This document shows, piece by piece, positions 42,417 to 50,900 of a stretch of DNA of 64,000 nucleotides (the stretch's first letter is position 1; the number at the start of each line of letters is the position of its first letter). The notes beneath the pieces were generated by a model. The model was not told the DNA's origin, made no database searches, and saw only the letters and a list, made by a program, of their open reading frames with translations. Both the position numbers and the translations under genes were made by a program. Origin of the DNA: Gemmatimonadales bacterium (lineage in GTDB: Bacteria > Gemmatimonadota > Gemmatimonadetes > Gemmatimonadales > GWC2-71-9). The stretch is taken from the NCBI GenBank assembly GCA_019637315.1, contig JAHBVU010000005.1, forward strand, positions 186,001-250,000. Reading direction: 5' to 3'.

Positions 42417-43908
42417 CACACACCGATCGCACGGCGTTGGCAAGTTCCTCGGACGTAAACGGCTTCGACAGGTACGGCATCTTCCGAAGCTGGTCCAGCG
42501 TTCCTTCTCCAGGATACCCTGAAATAAACAGGACGCGTAGGTGGGGCCAATCGCCGAGCAGCTCGCGGGCCAGATCGGTGCCCCGTTGCCCTGGCATCAT
42601 GATGTCGGTCACCAGGAGCGCAACCTCACTGCCCCGCTCTGCGGCAATCGCTGTTGCTTGCGCGGCACTCTCGGCGGTCAGGACCTGATAGCCGTATCGT
42701 TCCAGTCCGCGTTGCGCCACCTTCAGCACGGCGGTGTCGTCGTCGACGAGGAGAATGGTCTCCTGGCCGTGTCCGGCTGGGATCGACACCGGAGTCGACT
42801 CGATCGTTGCTGAGCGACCGGGCAGCGCCGGGAAGTGGATCTCCACCGCCGTGCCCTGTCCTGGATAGCTGCGGATCCAGAGCAGGCCGCTTGCCTCGCG
42901 GACAATCTCCTGAACCGTTACGAGACCGAGCCCGCGATGGTCGGGACCCTTGGTGGTGAAGAAGGGCTGAAAGAGGTTGGCCTTGGTTTCGGCGCTCATG
43001 CCGGCGCCGGTATCGGTGACCGTCAGGACCACGTAGGCGCCGATATGTTCGTCGACGTCGCCGAATGCCAGCTGCGGATCGGTTCCGGTGACCGCATGCG
43101 TCGAGATCGTCAGGGTTCCGGCTTCGCCGATGGCATCGCGGGCGTTGGCGGCCAGGTTGATCAGGATGTGGCGGAGCTCGCCCGGATCGGCAAGGATGGG
43201 TGGCAGTTCGGGCGCGAGGTCGACAATCAGCCGGATGTGGCGCCCGACGACGCCACGGAGAAACTCTTCCCAGTCCGCCACCACGGCATTGAGGTCGGTG
43301 GTGCCGCGGGCCGATTCGCGGACGCGGGCAAACTCGAGCACCTCGCGCAGCAGGGTACTGGCGCGCTGCGACGCGGCGAGTACGTCGTTCAGCTCATCGT
43401 ACGAGAGGACCTGATTACCCAGGCCCGAACGAGCCAGGTTGGCATAGCCGCCGATGACCTGGATCGCTTCATTCATTTCGTGCGCGATTCGATCGGCCAG
43501 ACGAGCGACGGCATCGAGCCGCTGGGACTGCCAGAGTTGGTGCTCCATCCGTTTTTGCTGGCGGAGGTCGCGGGCCGATCCGATGTAGAGTATATCGTCT
43601 TCGTGCGCACCGACGACCGGGACGACGGTCAGTTCGATCGGTACCTCGAGCCCGCCGGCCGTCTGACAGTTCGCTTCACCACGGTAGGACTGGCGCTGGC
43701 GCAAGGCGTTGCGGAGCCGCTCTACGACCATCGGCTCCGCCAGAATCGTGATGATCTGATCGATGCCACGACCGATGATGTCGTGCGCGGGTACTCCCAC
43801 CAGGTTCGCAAACGCCTGGTTCACGAAGCGTACTTGCTCCGCATCGCAGACCAGCAGCGGCTCCGTCGCGTGGATGGCAGCGAGCTCAGCGGCTCGGGCT
43901 GTTTCCAT
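42409..43908 (-). CDS. Hybrid sensor histidine kinase: PAS, kinase, receiver
   Basis: 499 residues. PAS domain about 10-115, dimerisation helix with His143 in IAHEMNEAIQ, ATPase domain (NLAANARDAI; DTGAGM; GLGLVTV) about 225-355, and a C-terminal receiver from about 370 (ILLVDDD, LVTDIMMPG with the phospho-Asp, SKPF). The residues after His143 (EMNEAIQ) depart from the common HDFNN-type H-box, but the His itself is there. No membrane segment, so a cytosolic sensor. GAGGA precedes ATG 43908. Co-transcribed with the Ig-repeat lipoprotein gene; no separate regulator gene. Confidence 0.93.
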   Translation of the reverse strand: METARAAELAAIHATEPLLVCDAEQVRFVNQAFANLVGVPAHDIIGRGIDQIITILAEPMVVERLRNALRQRQSYRGEANCQTAGGLEVPIELTVVPVVGAHEDDILYIGSARDLRQQKRMEHQLWQSQRLDAVARLADRIAHEMNEAIQVIGGYANLARSGLGNQVLSYDELNDVLAASQRASTLLREVLEFARVRESARGTTDLNAVVADWEEFLRGVVGRHIRLIVDLAPELPPILADPGELRHILINLAANARDAIGEAGTLTISTHAVTGTDPQLAFGDVDEHIGAYVVLTVTDTGAGMSAETKANLFQPFFTTKGPDHRGLGLVTVQEIVREASGLLWIRSYPGQGTAVEIHFPALPGRSATIESTPVSIPAGHGQETILLVDDDTAVLKVAQRGLERYGYQVLTAESAAQATAIAAERGSEVALLVTDIMMPGQRGTDLARELLGDWPHLRVLFISGYPGEGTLDQLRKMPYLSKPFTSEELANAVRSVCDA

Positions 43909-43962
43909 GGCGTGGTCCTCGCTTGTAGCGGGTTCTGGAAGGATACGTCCGTCGGCCCCCCG

Positions 43963-43992
43963 TTGACCAGCATCTCCTCCGTCCAATAGACT
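43963..43992 (+). promoter_or_regulatory. Promoter of a leaderless AI-2E transporter message
   Basis: TTGACC (43963-43968), an 18-bp spacer, TAGACT (43987-43992), then five bases to ATG 43998. The start codon sits at the expected transcription start. GAGG touches the ATG and so cannot serve as a normal ribosome site. Confidence 0.65.
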
Positions 43993-43997
43993 TGAGG

Positions 43998-45074
43998 ATG
44001 GCATTTTTTGACTCCCGTCACCAGCGGGCCGCAATCGTCCTGGCCCTGCTGTTGGTCGGCATCGTCATAGCGCTCTCGCCCTATACCACGGGGCTTCTTT
44101 CGATTCCAGTGCTGTTCGTTGTCTTGGGGCCGGTGCATCGGTGGCTGACCCGGTTCCCTTGGATGCCACCTGGCCCGGCCGCTGGTGCTGTTGTGGTTCT
44201 CGCCATCCTGGGTGTGCTGCTGCCCGGTTTTGTCGTCCTGAGCCTCATTGTAGGGGAGGCCCAGAGTATTGCCGGCACGCTGATGACGGGCCCGATTCTG
44301 GACCGGATCAGCCGGTTGCAGCTCGGGCCGTTCGATGTCGGCGCCGAGTTGGTCCGTCTGAGCCAGACACTGGTTGCCTGGCTCGGAGGCAATGCGTTGT
44401 CACTGCTGGGTACGGTCACTCGGCTCTCGATCAACATCGTTTTGTCGCTCTTCGGCCTCTATTACCTGTTGCTCAACAGTGGTGGCGTCTGGAACGCCGT
44501 CCGCCCCGATATCCCGTTCTCTCCTGCCAACACCGAACGTCTTCGGCTCCAGTTCTCGGCGATTGCAATTTCCACGGTGATCGGGACCGGCCTTACGGCT
44601 CTGCTGCAAGGGTTGCTCGCGACCCTGGGGTTCGCGATGACCGGCTTATCCAATGCCATCTTCTGGGGCGTGGTTACTGTCGTCTTTGCCGTACTCCCGG
44701 TCGTCGGGAGCGGGATGGTCTGGATTCCGGGGGTGCTGGTGCTTGCCTCTGACGGTCGACCCGGTGGCGCCCTCTTCCTCGCTCTCTGGAGCCTGACCGG
44801 AACCGCATTGATCGACTATATCTTCCGGCCGCTCGTCTACAGCCGGTTTGCCCAAGTGCACCCGATGATCACGCTGGTTGGTGCGATAGCCGGCATCCGC
44901 TACTTTGGGCTGCTTGGTTTGCTGATCGGGCCGCTGGCGTTGTCGTATTTCTTTGCCATTCTCAAGATGTATCGCGAGGAGTATGTGCCTGCAGGTGCGG
45001 AAAGCGGCTTTACGGCCGAACACACCGTCGTTCTCGTCGACCCGGAAGGAGCCCCGGCGGCGCCTCCTCAGTGA
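43998..45074 (+). CDS. AI-2E family (PerM-like) membrane transporter
   Basis: 358 residues, about eight membrane helices: two near the N-terminus (13-35, 56-82), an amphipathic middle domain, then hydrophobic segments including LSINIVLSLFGLYYLLL, the conserved ALLQGLLATLGFAMTG and the C-terminal FGLLGLLIGPLALSYF. The superfamily name reflects E. coli TqsA; most members have unrelated or unknown cargo, so quorum sensing should not be inferred. Start ATG 43998 fits the promoter. Its stop overlaps the EamA gene's GTG (GTGA). Confidence 0.9.
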   Translation: MAFFDSRHQRAAIVLALLLVGIVIALSPYTTGLLSIPVLFVVLGPVHRWLTRFPWMPPGPAAGAVVVLAILGVLLPGFVVLSLIVGEAQSIAGTLMTGPILDRISRLQLGPFDVGAELVRLSQTLVAWLGGNALSLLGTVTRLSINIVLSLFGLYYLLLNSGGVWNAVRPDIPFSPANTERLRLQFSAIAISTVIGTGLTALLQGLLATLGFAMTGLSNAIFWGVVTVVFAVLPVVGSGMVWIPGVLVLASDGRPGGALFLALWSLTGTALIDYIFRPLVYSRFAQVHPMITLVGAIAGIRYFGLLGLLIGPLALSYFFAILKMYREEYVPAGAESGFTAEHTVVLVDPEGAPAAPPQ

Positions 45075-46042
45075 CGCGACCATACCATCGCGGCGCCGTA
45101 TTCTGGTCGTTTGCCGCCATTTATATCATCTGGGGATCGACCTACCTCGGGATCACCTTTGCGATCCAGAGCATCCCGCCATTCGTGCTGGCGTCGAGCC
45201 GGTTCATCCTGGCCGGCGGGGCGCTCTATCTCTGGGCCCGCTATCGCGGTGAACCCAACCCCTCGCTTCGGGTCTGGGGTACCGCGCTTGTCATGGGGTC
45301 GCTGTTCTTCGTCATGGGCAACGGCCTGGTGGTCTGGGCTCAGCAGTATGTCCCGTCCGGGCGGACGGCCCTGCTGGCGTCGACCACACCGATCTGGGTC
45401 GCGATCATGGAAAGCGCGCTCGACCGCTGGCGGCGGCCGCCGGGCCGGGTGCTTGCGGGTGTCGTGATGGGGATGATTGGGCTGGTCCTGCTGGCCTCGC
45501 CTAACGTCGGAGAGCGGGCGTCTGAGGCGGTACCGCTGCTCGGGGTTGCTGCCTTGGTCCTGGCGGCGATCGGCTGGGGCGGGGGCTCGGTCATGGCGCA
45601 TCGGCGTCGCCTGCCGACCAGCCCGAGCATGGCGACCGGCATGATGATGATCGGTGGTGGAACGCAGCTGGCGCTGGTTGCCTGGGGGTCGGGAGAACTG
45701 AGAAGCTTTTCACTGTCGCACGTCACCGCTGCGTCCTGGGCCGCGTACTTCTACCTGATACTGTTTGGCAGCATTATCGGCTTTACGGCCTTTACCTATC
45801 TGCTCTCCGTTACCACGCCCCAAGCGGTCGGCACCTCGGCGTACGTCAATCCGCTGGTTGCGGTGTTTCTGGGATGGTCGCTCGTCGGAGAAGTGGTGAC
45901 CACCAAGATGATGACGGGAGCGGCGGTCAGCCTGCTCGGTGTGCTGTTGATACGCTGGCCCGAGAAGCCTGCACCGCCCGAGGTCGAGGCCGGGGTCTTC
46001 GAGACGGGAGAGTTTCCGGTGCCGGAGTCGCCGCCGCGGTAG
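45071..46042 (+). CDS. EamA/DMT family transporter
   Basis: 323 residues, ten membrane helices in two EamA repeats. WGSTYLGITFAI opens the first and GFTAFTYLLSVTTPQAVGTSAYVNPLVAVFLGW is the signature of the second. Likely exports amino acids or metabolites such as purines; cargo unknown. GTG start 45071. Second gene of the leaderless unit from 43998. Confidence 0.92.
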   Translation: MTRPYHRGAVFWSFAAIYIIWGSTYLGITFAIQSIPPFVLASSRFILAGGALYLWARYRGEPNPSLRVWGTALVMGSLFFVMGNGLVVWAQQYVPSGRTALLASTTPIWVAIMESALDRWRRPPGRVLAGVVMGMIGLVLLASPNVGERASEAVPLLGVAALVLAAIGWGGGSVMAHRRRLPTSPSMATGMMMIGGGTQLALVAWGSGELRSFSLSHVTAASWAAYFYLILFGSIIGFTAFTYLLSVTTPQAVGTSAYVNPLVAVFLGWSLVGEVVTTKMMTGAAVSLLGVLLIRWPEKPAPPEVEAGVFETGEFPVPESPPR

Positions 46043-46108
46043 CACGGGTGTGACGCCGGTGGGGAGAGGGAGTCTCCGGGGGTGCCGCAGCGCGACATGA
46101 CCGGAAAC

Positions 46109-46142
46109 GAAAGCGGGGCCGTCGGCTGACGGCCCCGCTTTC
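46109..46142. terminator. Bidirectional terminator between EamA and OmpA genes
   Basis: An exact 15-bp inverted repeat, GAAAGCGGGGCCGTC (46109-46123) with 46128-46142, closed by a 4-base loop GGCT, carrying A- and T-rich ends. It lies between two convergent stop codons. Confidence 0.85.
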
Positions 46143-46162
46143 TACTGCTTGAAGCTACCGGC

Positions 46163-47722
46163 TTACTCGCCCGGGCGCCCGATCCGGCTCACGCCAGCAG
46201 GGCCAGACTCGGCGCAGGTGCCAGCCGCTTCGGGTTCGGCAGTTTCGATCTGCGAAACCTCGACCCGACGGTTCTGAGCCATGCCGTCTTCGGTCTCGTT
46301 GGTCGCGACCGGGCGGCACTCACCGAACGACCGGACCACGGTGCGATTCCGCGCCACTCCGCGACGGACCAGCTCGCGCTGGATCGTCTCGGCGCGGCGC
46401 TGACCGAGCCAGTTGTTGTAGCGAACCGTGTTCCGCCAGTCGGTGTGACCATCGATGTAGACCCGGAGGCTCTGGTCGGCCTTGAGGGCCTCAGCAACCT
46501 GATCGAGGGACATCCGGTCGACCTGACTCGCTTCGCTGTACCGGTTGGTGCCGAACATGGCGCGCAGCGTCACATTCAGGCCCCGGACCGTGGCCGTGGC
46601 GCGATCGGAGCTGCCGGAGCAGGTCGCGGTAACCTGATACTCGCCGCTGCGGCTCCAGCTGTAGGTCCAGCCCGACGCCGTCGGGTTGCCCTGCGCAGAG
46701 ACCGAGCACTCGTCGGCGCGCATGGCGCGGCTGTTGCCGTCAGACCAGTACCCGGTAACCGTGTAGGTCGCCGACTCGCCCGGCTTGAGGGTCGAGGTCT
46801 TCGGGTTGATCTCGACGCGCGAAAGCGTCGGCGGCGGGGGGGGCGGCGGCGGAGCCGTCACCGTGACCGTCGAGGTGTCGGCCAGCTTGCCGTTCAGCGT
46901 CCGCGCAATCACCTGGTAGGTGCCGGCATTGGCTGAGCTGAAGACGCCGTTCGGACCGATGGTGCCGGCCGGCGAGACCGAGTAGGTAACCTGCGGGGTC
47001 GTCGACGATCCGTCGCAGAGGCGGCCGGTCACATTGAAATTGACCGACTGACCGGTCTGCACGCTCGCCGTGTTCGGGAGCAGGTCGATCGCATCGAGCC
47101 GGCTGGTGCAACGCGGATTCGGGAAGATCGACAGCCCAAGCTGCGCACCGAGATGCACGTTGCTGCTCGGGGCCGCTTCGACCGGGCCGAGAGCAACGAC
47201 CTCGGCCTTCGCGTTGGCCGGGCTCGGCATGTAGTCAGCCGTGCCATCGAGCCGCAAGGACAGCCAGTTGTTGACCTTGAAGCGGAAGCCCGCCAGGCCG
47301 CCAACGCTGAAATCATTGCCGGAGATGGTCTTCACGGCGGTGTTCGGCGACTCGCCGTAGCGGTTGATGCCGACGCTCGGTCCGATCAGGAACGACGCCT
47401 TTTCGCCTAACGGCGCGTGGAAGAGGCCACGAAGATGGAAGGGCCAGTAGCGGATCGGCGAACTCACCTGACCGACGAAATAGTTCTCGAGGTCAGTGGC
47501 GTTGAATGATCCGTCCAACTCGAGAGAGAACTTGGGTGAGAAGAAGTAGCCGAGACGGCCGCCTCCACCGAAGCTGTTCTCGCTCTTGTTGGAGGTGCTG
47601 AAGCTACCATCGTACTTCGTGAAGCGGCCGAAGCCACCGATTTCGATGGTACCCTTCTCCTGCGCCAGTGTCGGGACGGCGTACGTCGCCAAGGCTCCCG
47701 CCAACAGGAGGATTCTGCGCAT
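46163..47722 (-). CDS. OmpA family outer-membrane protein with Ig-like linkers
   Basis: 519 residues. Signal peptide ends at TLAQ (residue 21). Residues about 25-205 form an outer-membrane barrel (GGGGRLGYFFSPKFSLELD.. alternating strands), followed by one Ig-like domain (VQTGQSVNFNVTG), an eight-proline linker, a second Ig-like segment with a Cys pair, and a C-terminal OmpA peptidoglycan-binding domain (YIDGHTDWRNTVRYNNWLGQRRAETIQREL, NRRVEV). It links the outer membrane to the wall. Divergent from the A2M gene. Confidence 0.93.
   Translation of the reverse strand: MRRILLLAGALATYAVPTLAQEKGTIEIGGFGRFTKYDGSFSTSNKSENSFGGGGRLGYFFSPKFSLELDGSFNATDLENYFVGQVSSPIRYWPFHLRGLFHAPLGEKASFLIGPSVGINRYGESPNTAVKTISGNDFSVGGLAGFRFKVNNWLSLRLDGTADYMPSPANAKAEVVALGPVEAAPSSNVHLGAQLGLSIFPNPRCTSRLDAIDLLPNTASVQTGQSVNFNVTGRLCDGSSTTPQVTYSVSPAGTIGPNGVFSSANAGTYQVIARTLNGKLADTSTVTVTAPPPPPPPPTLSRVEINPKTSTLKPGESATYTVTGYWSDGNSRAMRADECSVSAQGNPTASGWTYSWSRSGEYQVTATCSGSSDRATATVRGLNVTLRAMFGTNRYSEASQVDRMSLDQVAEALKADQSLRVYIDGHTDWRNTVRYNNWLGQRRAETIQRELVRRGVARNRTVVRSFGECRPVATNETEDGMAQNRRVEVSQIETAEPEAAGTCAESGPAGVSRIGRPGE
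46836..46843. repeat. G8 tract in the polyproline linker of the OmpA gene
   Basis: Eight G residues on the plus strand encode prolines of the linker that joins the barrel part to the wall-binding part. Slippage would remove the wall-binding domain. Confidence 0.8.
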
Positions 47723-47810
47723 CAGTGCTCACTCCTTAGTGATGTTCGTTGACTGTCCGCTCCGACTTCCCAGATCGGTCGCCAAGAGACGTAAGCGATT
47801 GCGGTACCAC

Positions 47811-47837
47811 AATATAGTATAGCTACTTTCGATCCAA
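47811..47837 (-). promoter_or_regulatory. Possible promoter of the OmpA gene
   Basis: The 234-bp divergent gap contains an AT-rich patch. On the minus strand TTGGAT (47837-47832) is followed 15 bases later by TATATT (47816-47811), with an overlapping TATACT. Spacing is short, so the -35 call is uncertain. The plus-strand half of the gap shows no clear promoter for the A2M gene. Confidence 0.4.
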
Positions 47838-47956
47838 CGGCATAGTCCCCGCCCGAGTCAGGTTTCCCAACCGCGTTTTCCGGCAACCCGTGACATGGTA
47901 ATGACTTGGGTCGATCGTGTCAGTAGGTTACCAGCATCCCGGCCGACCTGGGTCCC

Positions 47957-50900
47957 ATGCCGCCAATTCGTACTGCGATTCTGCTCGTTGCCGCGGCCCT
48001 CGCGGCCGACCAACCGCCTGCCCTGAGGGTGATTCGAACCACCCCGGGCCCCGAGGCGTCCCCAACCTCGGTCGTGACGATCACCTTCGACCGCCCGGTG
48101 GCCGGGTCCCTCGATGCCACGGTCGAGGCACGGTCTCTGGTGACGATCGTACCTGCCTTGCCTGGCACGGTCGAATGGCGCGACCCGGTAACGATCCGGC
48201 TGCGGCCCGATCGGCCGCTCAACCCCGGTACGAGCTATCAAGTCACTGTCAGTCAAGACTTTACAGCCCTCGACGGCAGTCGCCTGGCCGCCCCGCACCG
48301 GTTCGCGTTTCGGGTGAACGGGCCGGCCGTCCTGGCTGGCCTGCCGGTCAGCGCCGGTGATGCCCCGCAGTTCGTCACCCCGGAGACCCGCTTCTCGCTG
48401 GTGCTTTCCTCGACGGCTCCGACCGAGCTGGTGACTCGGCTGGTGTATCTGGAACTGGGCCAGGGGTGCGGACGAACCGGAACCGTGCGGTTCCGCGCGG
48501 CCAGCGAGCGACCCGTGCCGGCGGACGCGCCCTGGCAGATCCGGGAGGCGGGCGGCTGGGATCGCGACCGATCGGCCGACTCACTCCGCCGCATCGTCGA
48601 CCTCGCTCCGGTCGATCCGCTGCCCCTGGCATGCCGCGCGGCCCTGGTCACCCCGACGACCATCGATGCCGAAGCGCCCGGCGCATTCCGACGCTGGCCC
48701 TTCCGGACCTACGGCCCCTTCCGGCTGGTCGAGTCCGCTTGCTCGGGGGGCGAGTTCTGCCCGGCGGGCCCGATCCGACTGGTCTTCAGCACTCCGGTGC
48801 GTGGCGCCGATCTGCTACGACATGTATCGGTCCTGCCCAAGGTGACGTTTACCGTCGGCGACACCAGTGATGTGCGCGACCGGTGGATCCTGTCGGCTGA
48901 CCTCAGGCCGCGCACCGGCTACCTGGTCCAGGTGGATCCCGCCCTGACCGATGCTTTTGGCCAGAAGCTGCAGGGCAATCCGCGGCAAACCGTCGTGACG
49001 ACCGGATTCGAACCAAGCGTTTCGTACCTGAACGGTCGGCTGACCATCGAACGAAACGGTCTCCGGACCCTGCCGATTACCCACGTCAATGTCGACACGG
49101 TCGAGGTGATCTCCGCCGCCGTGCCGGAGTCGCTCGAGGCAAAGCTTCTGTCGCAGTCGTGGTATGCCTGGGGTGAGGATTGGACCGCCCTTGCCAAGCG
49201 AGCGACTCGACGGCGTCTTGCGGTACGTAGCGAGCGGGATCGGCACGGCGTGTACGGAGTGGCTTTTCCCGCCCCGGACGCCGGCGTCGCAGGCACCCCG
49301 ACGCTCTACGCCGTCAAGATCTCGAGTCCGCGCCTGCCCCGGCCCCGTCGAGAAGGGGAGCGCGCCTCCGCCGAGGAGTATCAGCCGATTGCGCTGATCC
49401 AGGTGACCGACCTGGGCATTCACGCCAAGATCGGTCGCGAGGAGGGTGCCGTCTGGGTCACGGGCGTGAGCGATGGAAAGCCCCGGGCCGGCGCCGCGAT
49501 TCGAGTTCGCGACCGCCGTCGGAATCTCCTGGCTGAGGGCGTCACAGATCAGACGGGATTGTTCCGTTTCGCGCCGATGCGCCGTCCGGCAGTCGCTGCG
49601 GACAGTGCGGACGAATATCGATACGAGGATTTCGAAGGGTACGTCGAAGCCCGACTTGGCGCCGACCGCGCCCTGGTCGGCGTCAATCAGTATGACGCCA
49701 ACCTGTCGCCCTGGCAGTTCAACGTGTCGGGGGCCTGGGGGCGCGACCGCTACCCGATGGCCGGGGCGCTCTTTACCGAGCGTGGCATCTACCGCCCCGG
49801 CGACTCCGTTTTTGCGAAGGCCATCGTTCGCACCGGAGCGCTCGGTGCGCTCGAGGTGCCGCGACAGACGGACTCGGTGCGCCTGGTGTTCGAGGATCGG
49901 GATGGCGGTACCCTGCTCGAACGTGTCGTGGCACCCTCGGCCTTCGGTACGGCGTCGCCTGCGATCCGGCTGCCGGACGCCGCTCCGCTCGGTCAGTACG
50001 CGGTTACGGCGAGTCTCCGTCGCGAAGGGCAGTGGCAGGAGATTGCCCGGGCGGCGTATCGTGTCGCGGAGTACCGCGCGCCGGAGTTTCTGGTCGACGT
50101 GACGGCAGATACCGCGGCGCGTCAGAATGCTGAGCGGCTGCCAGCAACCGTGAGCGCCCGATATCTCTTCGGAGCCCCCATGGCCCGAGCCAAGGTGACC
50201 TGGAGCGTCCGGCAGCGCAGCATCGAGCCCTGGGACCTGACCGTTCCGAACACCGAGGGCTACTACGTGGCCGCCCGCGGGTGGTGGTGGGAGGAATGGA
50301 GCGGGCGGACCGCCAGCTCGGTCAGCGAGTCCCGCTCCGACTCGCTCGATGCGGCTGGTCAGCTGCGCATCACCGCGCCGCTCGAACTGGCCAATCCTGC
50401 CCTCCCGGCCAGGGTCAGCGTCGAGGCGGTCGTCACCGACGTCAATCGACAGACCGTGTACGGCGGCGCCAGTGTCGTGGTGCACCCGACCGCCTTCTAC
50501 ATCGCCGCCAAACCGGCCGGCAGCTATTTCTGGCCCGCGGGCAGTCCTCAGGCGGTCGAGGTGCTGGCGGTGCGTCCCGACGGCCGCCGGGTGGCCGACG
50601 TGCCGGTGACCGGGCTGCTGATCCGACGCGAGTGGCATCAGGTGCGTCGCGAGAACAACGGATACGCGGAGCTGGTCGGCGAGTGGGTCCAGGATACGGT
50701 CGATCGCTGCCAGCTGCGGACGGGCGCGGCGCCGACGAGCTGCCGGTTCACGCCGAAGCAGGCCGGCAGCTATATCGTCGCCTTTGCGGCCCGGGATCCC
50801 GGCGGCCGAGAGGTCGCGACGAGCTTCTATCGCTGGGTCACGGGCCCGGGATGGGTGCCGTGGGCGGATGAGTCGCAGTTCAAAATGGATGTGGTACCCG

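Noticed and set aside
43998-45074. Quorum-sensing (AI-2) exporter
   Set aside because: The family name is historical; no luxS or other AI-2 gene is present and most members do not handle AI-2.
46109-46142. Palindrome as a regulatory operator
   Set aside because: Position between two convergent stops, 4-base loop and A/T-rich ends fit a bidirectional terminator.
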